Shown: positions 49,067 to 59,703, counted from the first letter of the stretch. The stretch: DNA of 64,000 nt from Rubrivivax sp. (GCA_022842595.1 JALHPF010000002.1:124001-188000), one strand, 5' to 3'. The notes: a model not told the origin generated them from the sequence alone. Translations and numbers: made by a program.

Positions 49067-50302
49067 ATGAAACTGGACCTGTTCGCCTGCCGATTGGCGC
49101 TTGCGGCGGCACTCGCCGCCACCACCGGGCTGGCAAAGGCCGATCCCATCACTGTGCTGTTCGTCGGCAACAGCTACACCTTCGGCCGCGTCGACCCGGT
49201 GATGAGCTACAACACCGCCAACGTTCGCGACCTGACGGCGGCGATGTGGCAGACCAATCCCACCGGCAGCAACAGCTTCGAACCCCACCCCTGGGGCGGT
49301 GTGCCTGGCATCTTCCAGCGCCTGACCACGCAGGCCGGCCTGGACTACGAAGTGTCGATGTCCACACGCAATGCGGCATCGCTGCGCGGCCATCTGCTGA
49401 ACACGAACCCCGCTGAATGGGACCTGCGCGGCAACATCGGCAGCCAGGCCTGGAACCAGGTGGTGCTGCAGGAGCAGAGCGACGAGGCCTTGTTCCGCAG
49501 GCCCGGCCTGGCCTCGAACCCGGAGTACACGCGGCTGTACCTCGACCTGGTGGAAGACTGGGTGCACCAGGGCAGCGCTCTCACGTACCGCGAGCGTGAC
49601 TTCATCGGCGGCAGCCAGGCCGCCTGCGTCGCCCTGGGCTACAGCAGTGGCGCGTGCAGCACGCAGCGCACCTTGCCGGCGAACGGCAACGCGAGCGCCG
49701 CCACCCAATTGTTCCTGTACGAGACCTGGGCCCGCCCCAACCTGGTGAGTGGCGCCTTCGTCACCACCACCGACCCGGTGACAGGCGCCGTCACGCGCAC
49801 GGCCACGCCGGCCAACACTTTCTTCCCCGACCTGGAGTCGATGACCTCAGAACTGGTCACAGCCTATGCCAGTGCCGCGGCTGCGGCGGGCAACGACGGC
49901 AGTGGCGGGTTCGCCGGAATCTCGCCAGTGGGTCGCAGCTTCATGCGTGCCGTTGCCGAAGGCGTGGCCACGCGCAACATGTGGGCGCCTGGAGCCGGCA
50001 CCGACGGCTTGATCGACCTGTGGTTCGACGACGGCACGCACGCCAGTACCCACGGCTCGTACCTGAGCGCGCTGACGCTGTTCGGCACGCTCACCGGCCT
50101 GGACCCGGCGCTGTTCGGGAGCGCGGAGCTGGCGGCTCTTGAACTGGGCATCTCGCCGGCAGACGCACTGATCCTGCAACGCATCGCCAGTGAAGAACTG
50201 GGCTTCAGCGTGCCGATTCCGGAGCCGGCAACCAGTGCGCTGATGATGGCGGGCGTGCTCGCACTGGCCGGGCTCGCGCGCCGTCGCTGCAGCAAGCACT
50301 GA
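49067..50302 (+). CDS. SGNH-type hydrolase with PEP-CTERM anchor (PEP-CTERM protein 3)
   Basis: A 411-residue protein. A signal peptide to LAKA is followed by block I of SGNH hydrolases (VGNSYTFG, Ser36) and DGTHAS as the C-terminal His block, then a PEP-CTERM tail IPEPATSALMMAG with RRR. It is probably a surface or matrix-anchored esterase. The ATG at 49067 follows ACGGAGAC. Confidence 0.85.
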   Translation: MKLDLFACRLALAAALAATTGLAKADPITVLFVGNSYTFGRVDPVMSYNTANVRDLTAAMWQTNPTGSNSFEPHPWGGVPGIFQRLTTQAGLDYEVSMSTRNAASLRGHLLNTNPAEWDLRGNIGSQAWNQVVLQEQSDEALFRRPGLASNPEYTRLYLDLVEDWVHQGSALTYRERDFIGGSQAACVALGYSSGACSTQRTLPANGNASAATQLFLYETWARPNLVSGAFVTTTDPVTGAVTRTATPANTFFPDLESMTSELVTAYASAAAAAGNDGSGGFAGISPVGRSFMRAVAEGVATRNMWAPGAGTDGLIDLWFDDGTHASTHGSYLSALTLFGTLTGLDPALFGSAELAALELGISPADALILQRIASEELGFSVPIPEPATSALMMAGVLALAGLARRRCSKH

Positions 50303-50378
50303 CCGGCGCGCGCTGGCCTCGCAGCAGGCTTCGGCCCGCGCGGACGGGCAGGCGCCGGGTCTGGCCTAGCATCCAGGC

Positions 50379-51452
50379 ATGCCAGCACTGCAACTCTTTG
50401 CCGGACCCCGCGCGCGTGCAAGGCTCCTGACGCATGGCCTGCAGCCGCAGGACATCCGCGCCGTTCCGGCTGCGGCTGGTGGTGCCAAGGGCATCACGCT
50501 GAACCCGCTGGACCGCTTCATCTTCGGCCACTGGCTGCGCGGGGTGCCACAGAGCGTGCACCTGCTGGGCGCCTCGATCGGCGCCTGGCGCATGGCTGCG
50601 GCCTGTCTGCCCGACGCCGACTCTGCACTGGCGCAGCTGGCCGAGGACTACATCACCCAGCGCTACGACCATGCGCCGGGCCGGATGCCCACCGCTGCCA
50701 CCGTCAGCCGCGCCTTCGGCCAGAAGATCGAGGAACGCCTGGGTGTGCGTGCCGCCGAAGTGCTGTCGCACCCGCGCTTCCGGCTGCATGTCTTCACCAG
50801 CCGCGGCCGCCATCTGCTGGCGCGGCAGGGCAGGGTGCGCACGCCGGCGGGTTATCTCGGTGCCTTCCTGGCCAACGCCACGCATCGCCGGGCGCTGGGC
50901 GCCTTCATCGACCGCGTGGTGTTCGCCGACCCGCGTGAAGCCCTGCCGTTCCCGCTGACCGACTTCCGCACCCACGCCGCGCACCTGACTTCGCAGAACC
51001 TGGCGTCGGCGATCCTGGCGAGCTGCTCGATCCCGTTCTGGCTGGACGCCGTGCACGACGTGCCGGGCGGCCCGCGCGGCGCCTACTGGGACGGCGGCAT
51101 CACCGACTACCACCTGCACCTGAACTACGCGCAGATGGCCGAAGGTCTCGTGCTCTACCCGCATTTCCAGCCGAACATCGTTCCCGGCTGGCTGGACAAG
51201 GCCTTCAAGCGCCGCCACCGCACCAGCCCGATGCTGGACAACCTGGTCGTTCTGGCGCCCCACCCGGACTGGGTGGCGAAGCTGCCCAACGCCAAGCTGC
51301 CCGACCGCAACGACTTCAAGACCTACGGCGACGACGACGCCCGGCGCATGCAGGACTGGCGCCGCGCATTGTCCGAAAGCCAGCGCCTGGCCGACGAGTT
51401 CGCCGAGATCGTCGCTGCCGGCGCACCGGTGCATGCCTTGCCACTGCCCTGA
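50379..51452 (+). CDS. Patatin-like phospholipase
   Basis: A 357-residue protein with a patatin nucleophile elbow GASIG (Ser66) and the catalytic dyad Asp in WDGGI at 237-239, without a visible signal peptide. The spacing and length fit a cytosolic lipid acyl hydrolase. Its distance from the thrS leader is 57 bp, so read-through into it cannot be excluded. Confidence 0.85.
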   Translation: MPALQLFAGPRARARLLTHGLQPQDIRAVPAAAGGAKGITLNPLDRFIFGHWLRGVPQSVHLLGASIGAWRMAAACLPDADSALAQLAEDYITQRYDHAPGRMPTAATVSRAFGQKIEERLGVRAAEVLSHPRFRLHVFTSRGRHLLARQGRVRTPAGYLGAFLANATHRRALGAFIDRVVFADPREALPFPLTDFRTHAAHLTSQNLASAILASCSIPFWLDAVHDVPGGPRGAYWDGGITDYHLHLNYAQMAEGLVLYPHFQPNIVPGWLDKAFKRRHRTSPMLDNLVVLAPHPDWVAKLPNAKLPDRNDFKTYGDDDARRMQDWRRALSESQRLADEFAEIVAAGAPVHALPLP

Positions 51453-51508
51453 CAGCGGCTAAACTCGAGCCTTCAGCAACGAACAAGGGCAAGAAAGGCA
51501 GCACGGTT

Positions 51509-51571
51509 ATGACACCGCGGACTCCCACCTTCTTCGCCGAGGCGCCCGAGACGGCGTTCACCTCGGCCTGA
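51509..51571 (+). CDS. Threonine-rich leader peptide of thrS (candidate)
   Basis: A 20-codon ORF preceded by AAAGG at 51494-51498. Its residues are [20 protein letters not shown], with five Thr (ACA, ACT, ACC, ACG, ACC), one quarter of the peptide. It is followed by a terminator-type hairpin and then thrS. This arrangement matches leader-peptide attenuation. The ORF is shorter than usual gene limits and is called from context. Confidence 0.6.
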   Translation: MTPRTPTFFAEAPETAFTSA

Positions 51572-51619
51572 CTGGCCGCGCGTTCGACAGCCCCCTGTCC
51601 ACCCGAACAAAAGCGCGGC
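51536..51619 (+). promoter_or_regulatory. thrS leader pairing elements
   Basis: GCCGAGG (51536-51542) pairs with CCTCGGC (51561-51567), with an inner CGCC/GGCG stem, forming a hairpin within the leader ORF. GCCGCGC (51575-51581) can pair with GCGCGGC (51613-51619), which would disrupt the terminator stem and act as antiterminator. CGCGG in the leader (51516-51520) can pair with 51576-51580. The mutually exclusive pairings are seen directly; function is inferred. Confidence 0.5.
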
Positions 51620-51637
51620 TCACCCCCGCGCTTTTTT
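51609..51637 (+). terminator. Terminator/attenuator upstream of thrS
   Basis: A perfect 10-bp stem AAAAGCGCGG/CCGCGCTTTT (51609-51618 with 51626-51635), 7-base loop, and a T6 run ending at 51637. It lies 31 bases before the thrS start codon, after the Thr-rich leader ORF. It could also end transcripts of the patatin gene. Confidence 0.85.
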
Positions 51638-51668
51638 GCTTTCTGCCGTTCACCCGCAAAGGTTCAAC

Positions 51669-53576
51669 ATGCTCCAGATCACGCTGCCGGACGGTTCCCG
51701 GCGAGAGTTCGAAGGCCCCGTGACGGTGGCCGAAGTGGCCGCCTCCATTGGCGCCGGCCTGGCCAAGTCCGCGCTCGCCGGCAAGGTCGACGGCAAGCTT
51801 GTCGACACCAGCCACCGCATCGAGGCCGACGCGCAGCTGGCCATCGTCACCGACAAGGACGCCGATGGCCTGGAAGTCATCCGCCACAGCACGGCGCACC
51901 TGCTGGCCTATGCGGTGAAGGAATTGTTCCCGGAAGCCCAGGTGACGATCGGCCCGGTCATCGAGAACGGTTTCTATTACGACTTCGCCTACAAGCGCCC
52001 GTTCACGCCGGAAGACCTGGTGGCGATCGAAAAGCGCATGGGCGAGCTGGCCGCGAAGAACGAACCGGTCGTGCGCCGTGTGCTGCCGCGCGACGAGGCC
52101 GTGGCGCACTTCAAGGCCCAGGGCGAGATCTACAAGGCCGAGATCATCGGCAGCATCCCCGAAGGGCAGGACGTCAGCCTGTACCGCGAAGGCGGCTTCG
52201 AAGACCTCTGCCGCGGCCCGCACGTGCCCAGCACCGGCCGGCTGAAGCACTTCAAGCTGATGAAGGTGGCCGGCGCCTACTGGCGCGGCGACCAGGCCAA
52301 CGAACAGCTGCAGCGCATCTACGGCACGGCCTGGGCGAGCAAGGAATCGCTGGCGCAGTACCTGCTGATGCTGGAAGAAGCCGAGAAGCGCGACCACCGC
52401 CGCCTGGGCCGCGAGCTGGACCTGTTCCACATCGACGAGCACAGCCCTGGCATGGTGTTCTGGCACCCCAAGGGCTGGTCGGTCTGGCAGGAGGTGGAGC
52501 AGTACATGCGCCGCGTCTACCGCGACAACGGCTACCAGGAGGTGAAAGGCCCGCAGATCCTGGACAAGGCGCTGTGGGAGAAGACCGGCCACTGGGACAA
52601 GTACCGCGACGCGATGTTCGTGACCGAGTCGGAAAAGCGCGACTACGCGATCAAGCCGATGAACTGCCCGGGGCACATCCTCATCTTCAAGCAGGGCATC
52701 AAGAGCTACCGCGACCTGCCGTTGCGCTACGGCGAGTTCGGCAACTGCCACCGCAACGAGCCCACCGGCGGCCTGCACGGCATCATGCGGGTGCGCGGCT
52801 TCACGCAGGACGACGGCCACATCTTCTGCACCGAAGACCATATCCTGCCCGAATGCCTGGCGTACACGGCGCTGCTTCAGAAGGTCTACAAGGACTTCGG
52901 CTTCAGCGAGATCATCTACAAGGTGGCCACACGCCCGGCCGCGCGCATCGGCAGCGACGAGATCTGGGACAAGGCCGAGACCGCGCTGATCGAAAGCCTG
53001 AAGCAGAGCGGCTGCGACTACGAGATTGCCCCTGGCGACGGCGCCTTCTACGGCCCGAAGATCGAGTACACGCTGAAGGACGCCATCGGCCGGCAGTGGC
53101 AATGCGGCACGATGCAGGTCGACTTTTCCATGGCCGAGCGCCTGGACGCCGTCTACGTGGCCGAGGATTCCAGCCGCCGCCACCCGGTGATGCTGCACCG
53201 CGCCATCGTCGGCAGCCTCGAGCGTTTCATCGGCATCCTGGTCGAGCAGCACGCCGGCGCCTTGCCCGCCTGGCTCGCCCCGGTGCAGGTGGTGGTGGCC
53301 TCGATCACCGACGCGCAGGCCGAATACGCCGAAATGGTGGCGAAATCGCTGCAGAAACAAGGAGTTAAGGTGTCCCTTGATTTGCGCAACGAGAAAATCA
53401 ACTATAAAATCCGCGAGCATTCAATGCAGAAGGTTCCGTTCATCCTGGTCGCTGGCGACAAGGAGAAGGCCAACGGAACCGTCGCCGTGCGCGCCCGGGG
53501 TAACCAGGACCTTGGTGTGATGCCGCTGGCAGACTTCCTTTCGAAGATCGGCAGTGACATCGCAACCAAGGTGTGA
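51669..53576 (+). CDS. thrS: Threonyl-tRNA synthetase
   Basis: A 635-residue class II synthetase. A TGS domain (1-60; [14 protein letters not shown]), an editing domain (about 65-225; [16 protein letters not shown]), the catalytic core (motif 2 [25 protein letters not shown]; zinc ligand in MNCPGH) and the anticodon domain are seen. The ATG at 51669 follows AAAGG. It charges tRNA-Thr. Confidence 0.97.
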   Translation: MLQITLPDGSRREFEGPVTVAEVAASIGAGLAKSALAGKVDGKLVDTSHRIEADAQLAIVTDKDADGLEVIRHSTAHLLAYAVKELFPEAQVTIGPVIENGFYYDFAYKRPFTPEDLVAIEKRMGELAAKNEPVVRRVLPRDEAVAHFKAQGEIYKAEIIGSIPEGQDVSLYREGGFEDLCRGPHVPSTGRLKHFKLMKVAGAYWRGDQANEQLQRIYGTAWASKESLAQYLLMLEEAEKRDHRRLGRELDLFHIDEHSPGMVFWHPKGWSVWQEVEQYMRRVYRDNGYQEVKGPQILDKALWEKTGHWDKYRDAMFVTESEKRDYAIKPMNCPGHILIFKQGIKSYRDLPLRYGEFGNCHRNEPTGGLHGIMRVRGFTQDDGHIFCTEDHILPECLAYTALLQKVYKDFGFSEIIYKVATRPAARIGSDEIWDKAETALIESLKQSGCDYEIAPGDGAFYGPKIEYTLKDAIGRQWQCGTMQVDFSMAERLDAVYVAEDSSRRHPVMLHRAIVGSLERFIGILVEQHAGALPAWLAPVQVVVASITDAQAEYAEMVAKSLQKQGVKVSLDLRNEKINYKIREHSMQKVPFILVAGDKEKANGTVAVRARGNQDLGVMPLADFLSKIGSDIATKV

Positions 53577-53644
53577 TTCCCCCCTGTGCGCTGTTGTTTT
53601 GAAGCGGCCCGACGTGCCTTCGGGTTGCCCTAGGAGCTGGAACT

Positions 53645-54193
53645 ATCGCTACTTTCATGGACCGCCGCGTCCCCAACGCGGAACGCAAACACAGGCTGAA
53701 CCGGGAAATCATGGCGCTGCAGGTGCGCCTGAACGGAATTGAAAACGAGCCGCTGGGCATCGTCAGCACGATCGACGCGTTGCGCATGGCGGGGGAACTG
53801 GACGTCGATCTCGTCGAGATCGCGGCTACGGCAGACCCCCCGGTGTGCCGGTTGATGGACTACGGCAAGTTCAAGTACCAGGAACAGAAGAAGGCCGCTG
53901 AAGCGAAGAGCAAGCAGAAGGTCATCGAGATCAAGGAAGTCAAGTTCCGTCCGGGCACGGACGATGGCGACTACGCGATCAAGATGCGCAACCTGCGACG
54001 CTTCATCGCTGAAGACGGCGACAAGGGCAAGGTCACGCTGCGCTACCGCGGGCGCGAGATCACCCACCAGGACATCGGCATGCGCATGCTCGAACGCATC
54101 CGCGACGAGCTGTCCGACGTGGCGGTGGTCGAGCACATGCCCAAGCTCGAAGGCCGGCAGATGATCATGGTGCTGGCGCCGAAGCGTAAGTAA
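53645..54193 (+). CDS. infC: Translation initiation factor IF-3 (AUC start)
   Basis: A 182-residue IF-3. The N-domain ([15 protein letters not shown]) and C-domain ([34 protein letters not shown]) are typical. The start is placed at ATC 53645 because TAGGAG lies 8 bases upstream, whereas the first ATG in frame (53657) is 20 bases away and would lack a ribosome site. Known infC genes use AUU or related rare start codons, which IF-3 discriminates against, giving autoregulation. The exact start needs protein data. Confidence 0.88.
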   Translation: MATFMDRRVPNAERKHRLNREIMALQVRLNGIENEPLGIVSTIDALRMAGELDVDLVEIAATADPPVCRLMDYGKFKYQEQKKAAEAKSKQKVIEIKEVKFRPGTDDGDYAIKMRNLRRFIAEDGDKGKVTLRYRGREITHQDIGMRMLERIRDELSDVAVVEHMPKLEGRQMIMVLAPKRK

Positions 54194-54320
54194 GACGGGT
54201 TTTGAGGTTGTGCCACCCGGGCAGTTCGCTGCCAGGGTGAACAAGAAGCGACTGCAGGCCAACAAGTACACCGGGACGTCCGGCGTCGCCTGCAGCAGCC
54301 AACGAAGAAGGAGCATTCAC

Positions 54321-54524
54321 ATGCCCAAGATGAAGACCAAGAGCGGCGCGAAGAAGCGTTTCCGCGTGCGCCCGGGCGGTACCGTCAAGCGCGGCCAGGC
54401 GTTCAAGCGCCACATCCTCACCAAGAAGAGCACCAGCCGCAAGCGCGCGCTGCGTGGCGCCGTGAACGTCCACGAAACCAACATGGGCCACATGGCCCAG
54501 ATGTTGCCTTTCGCCGGCCTGTAA
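54321..54524 (+). CDS. rpmI: Ribosomal protein L35 (bL35)
   Basis: A 67-residue basic protein starting [16 protein letters not shown], the L35 signature. AAGAAGGAG precedes the ATG. It lies between infC and rplT as in most bacteria. Confidence 0.97.
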   Translation: MPKMKTKSGAKKRFRVRPGGTVKRGQAFKRHILTKKSTSRKRALRGAVNVHETNMGHMAQMLPFAGL

Positions 54525-54553
54525 CCCCACCCACAACGCATTAGGAGAAACAT

Positions 54554-54910
54554 ATGCCTCGCGTCAAACGTGGTGTTACCGCACACGCCCGCCACAAGAA
54601 GATCCTGAAGCTCGCCAAGGGCTTCCGCGGCCGCCGCAAGAACGTCTTCCGCATCGCCAAGCAGGCGGTGATGAAGGCCGGCCAATACGCCTACCGTGAC
54701 CGTCGCACCCGCAAGCGGGTGTTCCGCCAGCTGTGGATCGCCCGTATCAACGCCGCCAGCCGCGGCCTGGGTCTGACCTACAGCCGGTTCATGGCCGGGT
54801 TGAAGAAGGCCAACATCGAGATCGACCGCAAGGTGCTGTCGGACATGGCCATCCATGACCCGGCCGGCTTTAGCAGCATCGTCGACAAGGTGAAGGCTCA
54901 ACTGGCTTGA
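54554..54910 (+). CDS. rplT: Ribosomal protein L20 (bL20)
   Basis: A 118-residue protein with the L20 signature ([32 protein letters not shown]). In E. coli L20 represses the rpmI-rplT message; the 127-base infC-rpmI gap could hold such a site, not resolved here. Confidence 0.98.
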   Translation: MPRVKRGVTAHARHKKILKLAKGFRGRRKNVFRIAKQAVMKAGQYAYRDRRTRKRVFRQLWIARINAASRGLGLTYSRFMAGLKKANIEIDRKVLSDMAIHDPAGFSSIVDKVKAQLA

Positions 54911-54921
54911 TGTCCTGCTTT

Positions 54922-54991
54922 CCGGGCGCGCAAGTGCCCGGCAGCATGTTCCAGCTGCTCGAAGGCCGTCACCTGTGGACGGCCTTTTTTT
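54922..54991 (+). terminator. Hairpin and terminator between rplT and pheS (attenuator candidate)
   Basis: Two hairpins: CCGGGC/GCCCGG (54922-54927 with 54936-54941), then a 9-bp stem AAGGCCGTC/GACGGCCTT (54962-54970 with 54978-54986) followed by T7 to 54991. It lies 33 bases before pheS. In E. coli pheST is controlled by a Phe leader and attenuator at this point. A clear Phe-rich leader is not seen here. Confidence 0.8.
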
Positions 54992-55023
54992 GTTTGTCTG
55001 CTCAAGATTGAGCTTCCGTGCCC

Positions 55024-56067
55024 ATGAATGACCTGGCTCAACTGATCGCCGCGGCCGAGAGTGACTTCGCTGCCGCCCCCACGCCCGCCGAACTGGAAAA
55101 CGCCAAGGCGCGTTTCCTGGGCAAGGCCGGCCGCGTGACCGAACTGCTCAAGGCGCTGGGCGCCTTGCCCCTCGAGGAAAAGAAGACCCGCGGCGCCGAG
55201 ATCAACCAGGCCAAGCTGCGCATCGAAGGCGCCTTGAACGCCCGGCGCGATGCCCTGGCCGAAGCCGAGCTGAACAAGCAGCTGCAGGCCGAAGCCCTGG
55301 ACGTGACGTTGCCCGGCCGCCAGCGCGGCGGTGGCAGCCTGCACCCGGTGAGCCGCACCATCGAACGCATCGAGGCCATCTTCGCGAGCATGGGCTTCGA
55401 CGTGGCCGAAGGCCCCGAGATCGAGACCGACTGGATGAGCTTCACGGCGTTGAACAACCCCGAGAACCACCCGGCGCGTTCGATGCAGGACACCTTCTAC
55501 GTCGACATGAAAGACGAGCAGGGCCGCTGGCTGAACCTGCGCCCGCACACCAGCCCGATGCAGGTGCGCTATGCGCGCATCCATGCCGCGCGCAACGCCG
55601 GCGTGAAGCCGATGCCCGAGGTGCGCGTCATTGCGCCGGGCCGCGTCTTCCGCGTCGACAGCGACGCCACGCACTCGCCCATGTTCCACCAGATCGAAGG
55701 CCTGTGGCTGGGCGAGAACGTCAGCTTCAAGGACCTGAAGGTCGTGTTCGCTGCGCTCGTGCGCGAGTTCTTCGAGACCGACGACTTCGACGTGCGCTTC
55801 CGCCCGAGCTTCTTCCCCTTCACCGAGCCCAGTGCCGAGATCGACATCCGTTTCGGCAGCGGCCCGCTGGCCGGCAAGTGGCTGGAAGTGGCCGGCAGCG
55901 GCCAGGTGCACCCGAACGTGGTGCGCAACTTCGGGCTGGACCCCGAAGCGCAGATCGGTTTTGCCTTCGGCATCGGTGCCGACCGCTTCGCCATGCTGCG
56001 CTACGGCATCGACGACCTTCGCCTGATGTTCGACGGCGACCTGCGCTTCCTGTCTCAATTCGCCTGA
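55024..56067 (+). CDS. pheS: Phenylalanyl-tRNA synthetase alpha subunit
   Basis: A 347-residue class II subunit with an N-terminal coiled-coil arm (1-95) and the catalytic domain with [15 protein letters not shown] [11 protein letters not shown] and [14 protein letters not shown] near the end. It works as an alpha2-beta2 enzyme with PheT. A GTG at 55018 would add two residues. Confidence 0.97.
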   Translation: MNDLAQLIAAAESDFAAAPTPAELENAKARFLGKAGRVTELLKALGALPLEEKKTRGAEINQAKLRIEGALNARRDALAEAELNKQLQAEALDVTLPGRQRGGGSLHPVSRTIERIEAIFASMGFDVAEGPEIETDWMSFTALNNPENHPARSMQDTFYVDMKDEQGRWLNLRPHTSPMQVRYARIHAARNAGVKPMPEVRVIAPGRVFRVDSDATHSPMFHQIEGLWLGENVSFKDLKVVFAALVREFFETDDFDVRFRPSFFPFTEPSAEIDIRFGSGPLAGKWLEVAGSGQVHPNVVRNFGLDPEAQIGFAFGIGADRFAMLRYGIDDLRLMFDGDLRFLSQFA

Positions 56068-56102
56068 GCGGGCGGCCCACGACGACTTTCCGAAGAGATC
56101 CC

Positions 56103-58535
56103 ATGCAATTCCCCGAAAGCTGGTTGCGCGAGTTCTGCAACCCCCCGCTGGACACGCAGGCACTGGCCGACCTGTTGACCATGTCCGGCATGGAAGTCGA
56201 AGACCTGCGCCCCGTGGCGCCGCCGTTTTCCGGCGTGGTCGTGGCCGAGATCATCAGCGCCGACCAGCACCCGCAAGCCGACCGGCTGCGGGTGTGCCTG
56301 GTCGACGCCGGGCCGCTTTCGCCCGACGGCCCGCTGCAGATCGTCTGCGGCGCGCCGAACGCCCGCGTGGGCATCCGCGTGCCGCTGGCCACCGTCGGCG
56401 CCGAACTGCCGCCCGCTGCCGACAGCAAGGACGGCAAGCCATTCACGATCGGTGTGGGCAAGCTGCGCGGCGTGGAGAGCCGCGGCATGTTGTGCTCGGC
56501 GAAGGAACTGCACATTGCCGATGATCACGGCGGCCTGCTGGAGTTGCCCGCCGACGCGCCGCTGGGCCTGGATGTACGTGAATGGCTGGCACTGGACGAT
56601 ACGGTCTTCACGCTGAAGCTCACGCCGAACCTGGCGCATGGCCTCAGCGTCTACGGTGTCGCCCGCGAAGTCGCGGCGCTGACGGGCGCGCCGCTGCTCG
56701 CGCCCCGCATTGCACCGGTGCCGCCAGCGCACGACCAGAAACTGCCGGTTGCCGTGCAAGCGCCCGACCTCTGCGGCCGCTTCTCGGGCCGTGTGGTGCG
56801 CAATGTCGACACCAAAGCGAAGACACCGGCCTGGATGGTCGAACGCCTGGCGCGCTGTGGCCAGCGCAGTGTCACGGCCCTGGTGGACATCTCGAACTAC
56901 GTGATGTTCGAATACGGCCAGCCGACGCACATCTTCGACCTCGACAAGATCGACCGGCAACTCGTCGTGCGCTGGGCCCGGCCTGGCGAAAGCCTCAAGC
57001 TGCTGAACGGCAACACCGTCGAGCTCGACCAAACGGTCGGTGTCATCGCCGACGCGTCGCAGGTCGAATCGCTGGCCGGCATCATGGGCGGCGACGCCAC
57101 GGCCGTCAGCGACGACACGAAGAACGTCTACGTCGAAGCGGCCTTCTGGTGGCCCGAAGCGGTGCAAGGCCGTTCACGCCGCTACAACTTCAGCACCGAC
57201 GCCGGCCACCGCTTCGAACGCGGCGTCGACCCGTCGCGCACGGCCGAGATGATCGAGCGCATCACCCAGCTCATCCAGCAGGTGTGCGGTGGCGAGGCCG
57301 GCCCGGTCAGCGACCAGACGCTGAGCCTGCCCGAGGCCCTGCCGGTGACTTTGCGTGCCGCGCGGGCAGCCCGCGTCATCGGCATGCCGGTGACGCAGGC
57401 TGAGTGCGCCGATGTCTTCCGCCGTCTGGGCCTGCAGTTCACGGAAGGCGAGGGCACCCTGACGGTGACGCCGCCCGCCTGGCGCTTCGACCTGAAGCTC
57501 GAGGAAGACCTGATCGAGGAAGTCATCCGCGTGATCGGCTTCAACCAGCTGCCGACCACGGCCCCCGTGGCGCCGGTGTCGCCGCGCGTGCGCCGCGAAG
57601 GCCGGCGCCACCCGAACGCGCTGCGCCGGCAGCTGGCCGCGCTGGGTTATGCCGAGACCATCAATTTCAGCTTCGTCGAAGCGCGCTGGGAAGCCGAACT
57701 GGCGGGCAATGCCGACCCCATCCGCGTGCTCAACCCGATTGCCGCGCCGTTGGCGGTGATGCGCTCCAGTCTGATCGGCAGCCTCGTGCAAGTGCTGCGC
57801 ACGAACCTGTCGCGCCGCGCGGAGCGGGTGCGAGTGTTCGAACTGGGCCGCGTCTTCGCGCGAAACCCGCAGGCCATGGCGAATGAACTGGGCATCGCCG
57901 GCATCGACCAGCCGCAGCGGGTGGCCGGCCTGGTGTTCGGGCCGGCCGCCGCGGCACAGTGGGGCGAACGCGAACGTGCCAGCGACTTCTTCGACGTCAA
58001 GGGTGATGTCGAGGCCCTGCTGGCCCCGCGCCGCCCCGTGTTCGAAGCCGCCAGCCACCCGGCCATGCACCCGGGCCGCTGCGCGCGCGTGCTGCTGGAC
58101 GGCCAGGCCGTGGGCTTCGTGGGCGAACTGCACCCACGCTGGCGCCAGGCGTATGAGCTGCCCCATGCGCCGATGCTCTTCGAACTGGACTTGGCCGCCG
58201 CGCTTGAAACCCCGGTGCCGGTGTTCAGGACCGTGCCGCGCCAGCAACCCGTGTGGCGAGATCTGGCGCTGGTGCTGCGCGATGCCGTTGCTCACGATGC
58301 CCTGATGCACACGCTGCAGGACGACCCGGCCGGCCTGATCCGGTCTGCGCATCTGTTCGACGTCTACAAGCCGGCAGGTGCCGCTGCCGGCATCGAAGCC
58401 GGCGAGCGCAGCCTGGCCGTGCGGCTGGAACTGCTGGACCCGACGACCACCCTGACCGACGACCGCATCGATGCCGCCGTCGCAGCCGCGGTGGCGCGTG
58501 TGCAGACGGGCCTGGGCGGCCGCCTTCGCGCCTGA
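56103..58535 (+). CDS. pheT: Phenylalanyl-tRNA synthetase beta subunit
   Basis: An 810-residue protein with the tRNA-binding (OB) domain (40-150), B3/B4 editing, B5 and a C-terminal FDX-ACB anticodon-binding domain. The N-terminal [14 protein letters not shown] motif is typical. It is 35 bp after pheS. Confidence 0.97.
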   Translation: MQFPESWLREFCNPPLDTQALADLLTMSGMEVEDLRPVAPPFSGVVVAEIISADQHPQADRLRVCLVDAGPLSPDGPLQIVCGAPNARVGIRVPLATVGAELPPAADSKDGKPFTIGVGKLRGVESRGMLCSAKELHIADDHGGLLELPADAPLGLDVREWLALDDTVFTLKLTPNLAHGLSVYGVAREVAALTGAPLLAPRIAPVPPAHDQKLPVAVQAPDLCGRFSGRVVRNVDTKAKTPAWMVERLARCGQRSVTALVDISNYVMFEYGQPTHIFDLDKIDRQLVVRWARPGESLKLLNGNTVELDQTVGVIADASQVESLAGIMGGDATAVSDDTKNVYVEAAFWWPEAVQGRSRRYNFSTDAGHRFERGVDPSRTAEMIERITQLIQQVCGGEAGPVSDQTLSLPEALPVTLRAARAARVIGMPVTQAECADVFRRLGLQFTEGEGTLTVTPPAWRFDLKLEEDLIEEVIRVIGFNQLPTTAPVAPVSPRVRREGRRHPNALRRQLAALGYAETINFSFVEARWEAELAGNADPIRVLNPIAAPLAVMRSSLIGSLVQVLRTNLSRRAERVRVFELGRVFARNPQAMANELGIAGIDQPQRVAGLVFGPAAAAQWGERERASDFFDVKGDVEALLAPRRPVFEAASHPAMHPGRCARVLLDGQAVGFVGELHPRWRQAYELPHAPMLFELDLAAALETPVPVFRTVPRQQPVWRDLALVLRDAVAHDALMHTLQDDPAGLIRSAHLFDVYKPAGAAAGIEAGERSLAVRLELLDPTTTLTDDRIDAAVAAAVARVQTGLGGRLRA

Positions 58536-58560
58536 AGCCCCCACATCGAGGAAGCTTGCC

Positions 58561-58929
58561 ATGGCCCATAACGACGATTCTGCCGCCCCCGACCGCGTGT
58601 TCCTGCCAACACTGGAAACACCGACGCTGACGAAGGCCGAGCTGGCCGAACTGCTGTTCGACCGGCTAGGCCTGAACAAGCGTGAGAGCAAGGACATGGT
58701 CGAAGCCTTCTTCGACATCGTTCATGACACCCTGGTCGAAGGCCGCGACGTGAAGCTCTCGGGCTTCGGCAACTTCAACATCCGGCGCAAGGCGCCGCGG
58801 CCCGGGCGCAATCCGCGCACCGGCGAGTCCATCCCCATCAAGGCGCGCAATGTCGTGACCTTTCACGCCAGCCACAAGCTGAAGGCCACCGTGCAAGGCG
58901 ACGCACCGTCCGCAGAGGACTTCGAGTAG
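58561..58929 (+). CDS. ihfA: Integration host factor alpha subunit
   Basis: A 122-residue IHF-alpha. The HU-fold part starts at about residue 22 ([25 protein letters not shown]) with the DNA-arm [15 protein letters not shown]. It carries about 20 extra N-terminal residues compared with E. coli IhfA, a feature common in Burkholderiales. It lies in the standard position after pheT. Confidence 0.95.
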   Translation: MAHNDDSAAPDRVFLPTLETPTLTKAELAELLFDRLGLNKRESKDMVEAFFDIVHDTLVEGRDVKLSGFGNFNIRRKAPRPGRNPRTGESIPIKARNVVTFHASHKLKATVQGDAPSAEDFE

Positions 58930-58963
58930 AGTCTGAGCCCCGCCGCCGATCCCATTGATTTCA

Positions 58964-59410
58964 ATGGAGAAACCCTCCAGCCCACCCACTTCGGCCCCGC
59001 CTGGCAGCAGCCTGCCGGCGATTCCCGCCAAGCGCTATTTCACGATCGGTGAAGTCAGCGAGCTGTGCGGTGTGAAACCGTACGTGCTGCGCTACTGGGA
59101 GCAGGAGTTCACCCAGTTGAAGCCGATGAAGCGGCGCGGCAATCGGCGCTACTACCAGCACCATGAAGTGCTGCTGATCCGGCGCATCCGCGACCTGCTT
59201 TACGACCAGGGCTTCACGATCAGCGGCGCTCGCAACCGGCTGGGCGATGCCTTGCCGCACCACCATCACCATGCAGAGCCGGCCGGGGAAGAGATCGTGG
59301 TCGGAGCTGACCTGTCCTCCAGCGCTGCAGTGCTCCTGCCCGGCCAGGGTTTCGAGGCCAGCTGGCTGCGTGCCGAGTTGTTGTCGATCCGCGATCTGCT
59401 GGCGGTGTGA
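58964..59410 (+). CDS. MerR family transcriptional regulator
   Basis: A 148-residue MerR protein. The HTH ([25 protein letters not shown]) is at about 25-50. A His5 run (about 97-101) precedes a C-terminal helix that may bind metal, though no Cys ligands are seen. A MerR gene after ihfA is conserved in many beta- and gammaproteobacteria. The ATG at 58964 was chosen over an in-frame TTG at 58955. Confidence 0.9.
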   Translation: MEKPSSPPTSAPPGSSLPAIPAKRYFTIGEVSELCGVKPYVLRYWEQEFTQLKPMKRRGNRRYYQHHEVLLIRRIRDLLYDQGFTISGARNRLGDALPHHHHHAEPAGEEIVVGADLSSSAAVLLPGQGFEASWLRAELLSIRDLLAV

Positions 59411-59442
59411 CATCCACGCCGCAGGTGGCGGCCGAGCCGACG

Positions 59443-59448
59443 TATACT
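59443..59448 (+). promoter_or_regulatory. -10 element of the tRNA-Pro gene
   Basis: TATACT lies 12 bases before the tRNA, close to the consensus -10. The -35 region is weak and GC-rich. Confidence 0.6.
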
Positions 59449-59459
59449 GCGAGGCTCAG

Positions 59460-59537
<78 letters not shown>

Positions 59538-59548
59538 TTGATAAGCCG

Positions 59549-59579
59549 AAGCCCGGTACCGCAAGGTACCGGGCTTTTT
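59549..59579 (+). terminator. Intrinsic terminator after tRNA-Pro
   Basis: A 12-bp perfect stem AAGCCCGGTACC/GGTACCGGGCTT with a GCAA loop and a T-run. It ends the tRNA transcript and probably the ihfA-merR message. Confidence 0.95.
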
Positions 59580-59703
59580 GCTTTCTGCCCGGTTCGCCGG
59601 GGGTTCGCCGTGGGGTTGCGGGCATACATCGTGTTGCAGGGGCTGCCGCTGCAGGCCCTAGGCTCTGCGCTCCCTTGAACTGAGCCACTCGCCCCCGATT
59701 CCG

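Noticed and set aside
53657..54193. infC starting at ATG 53657
   Set aside because: The only ribosome site is 20 bases away and fits ATC 53645 instead.
54910..55011. Leader peptide for pheS overlapping the hairpins
   Set aside because: Four Phe in 33 codons, two of them in the terminator T-run itself; not convincing as a Phe-sensing leader.
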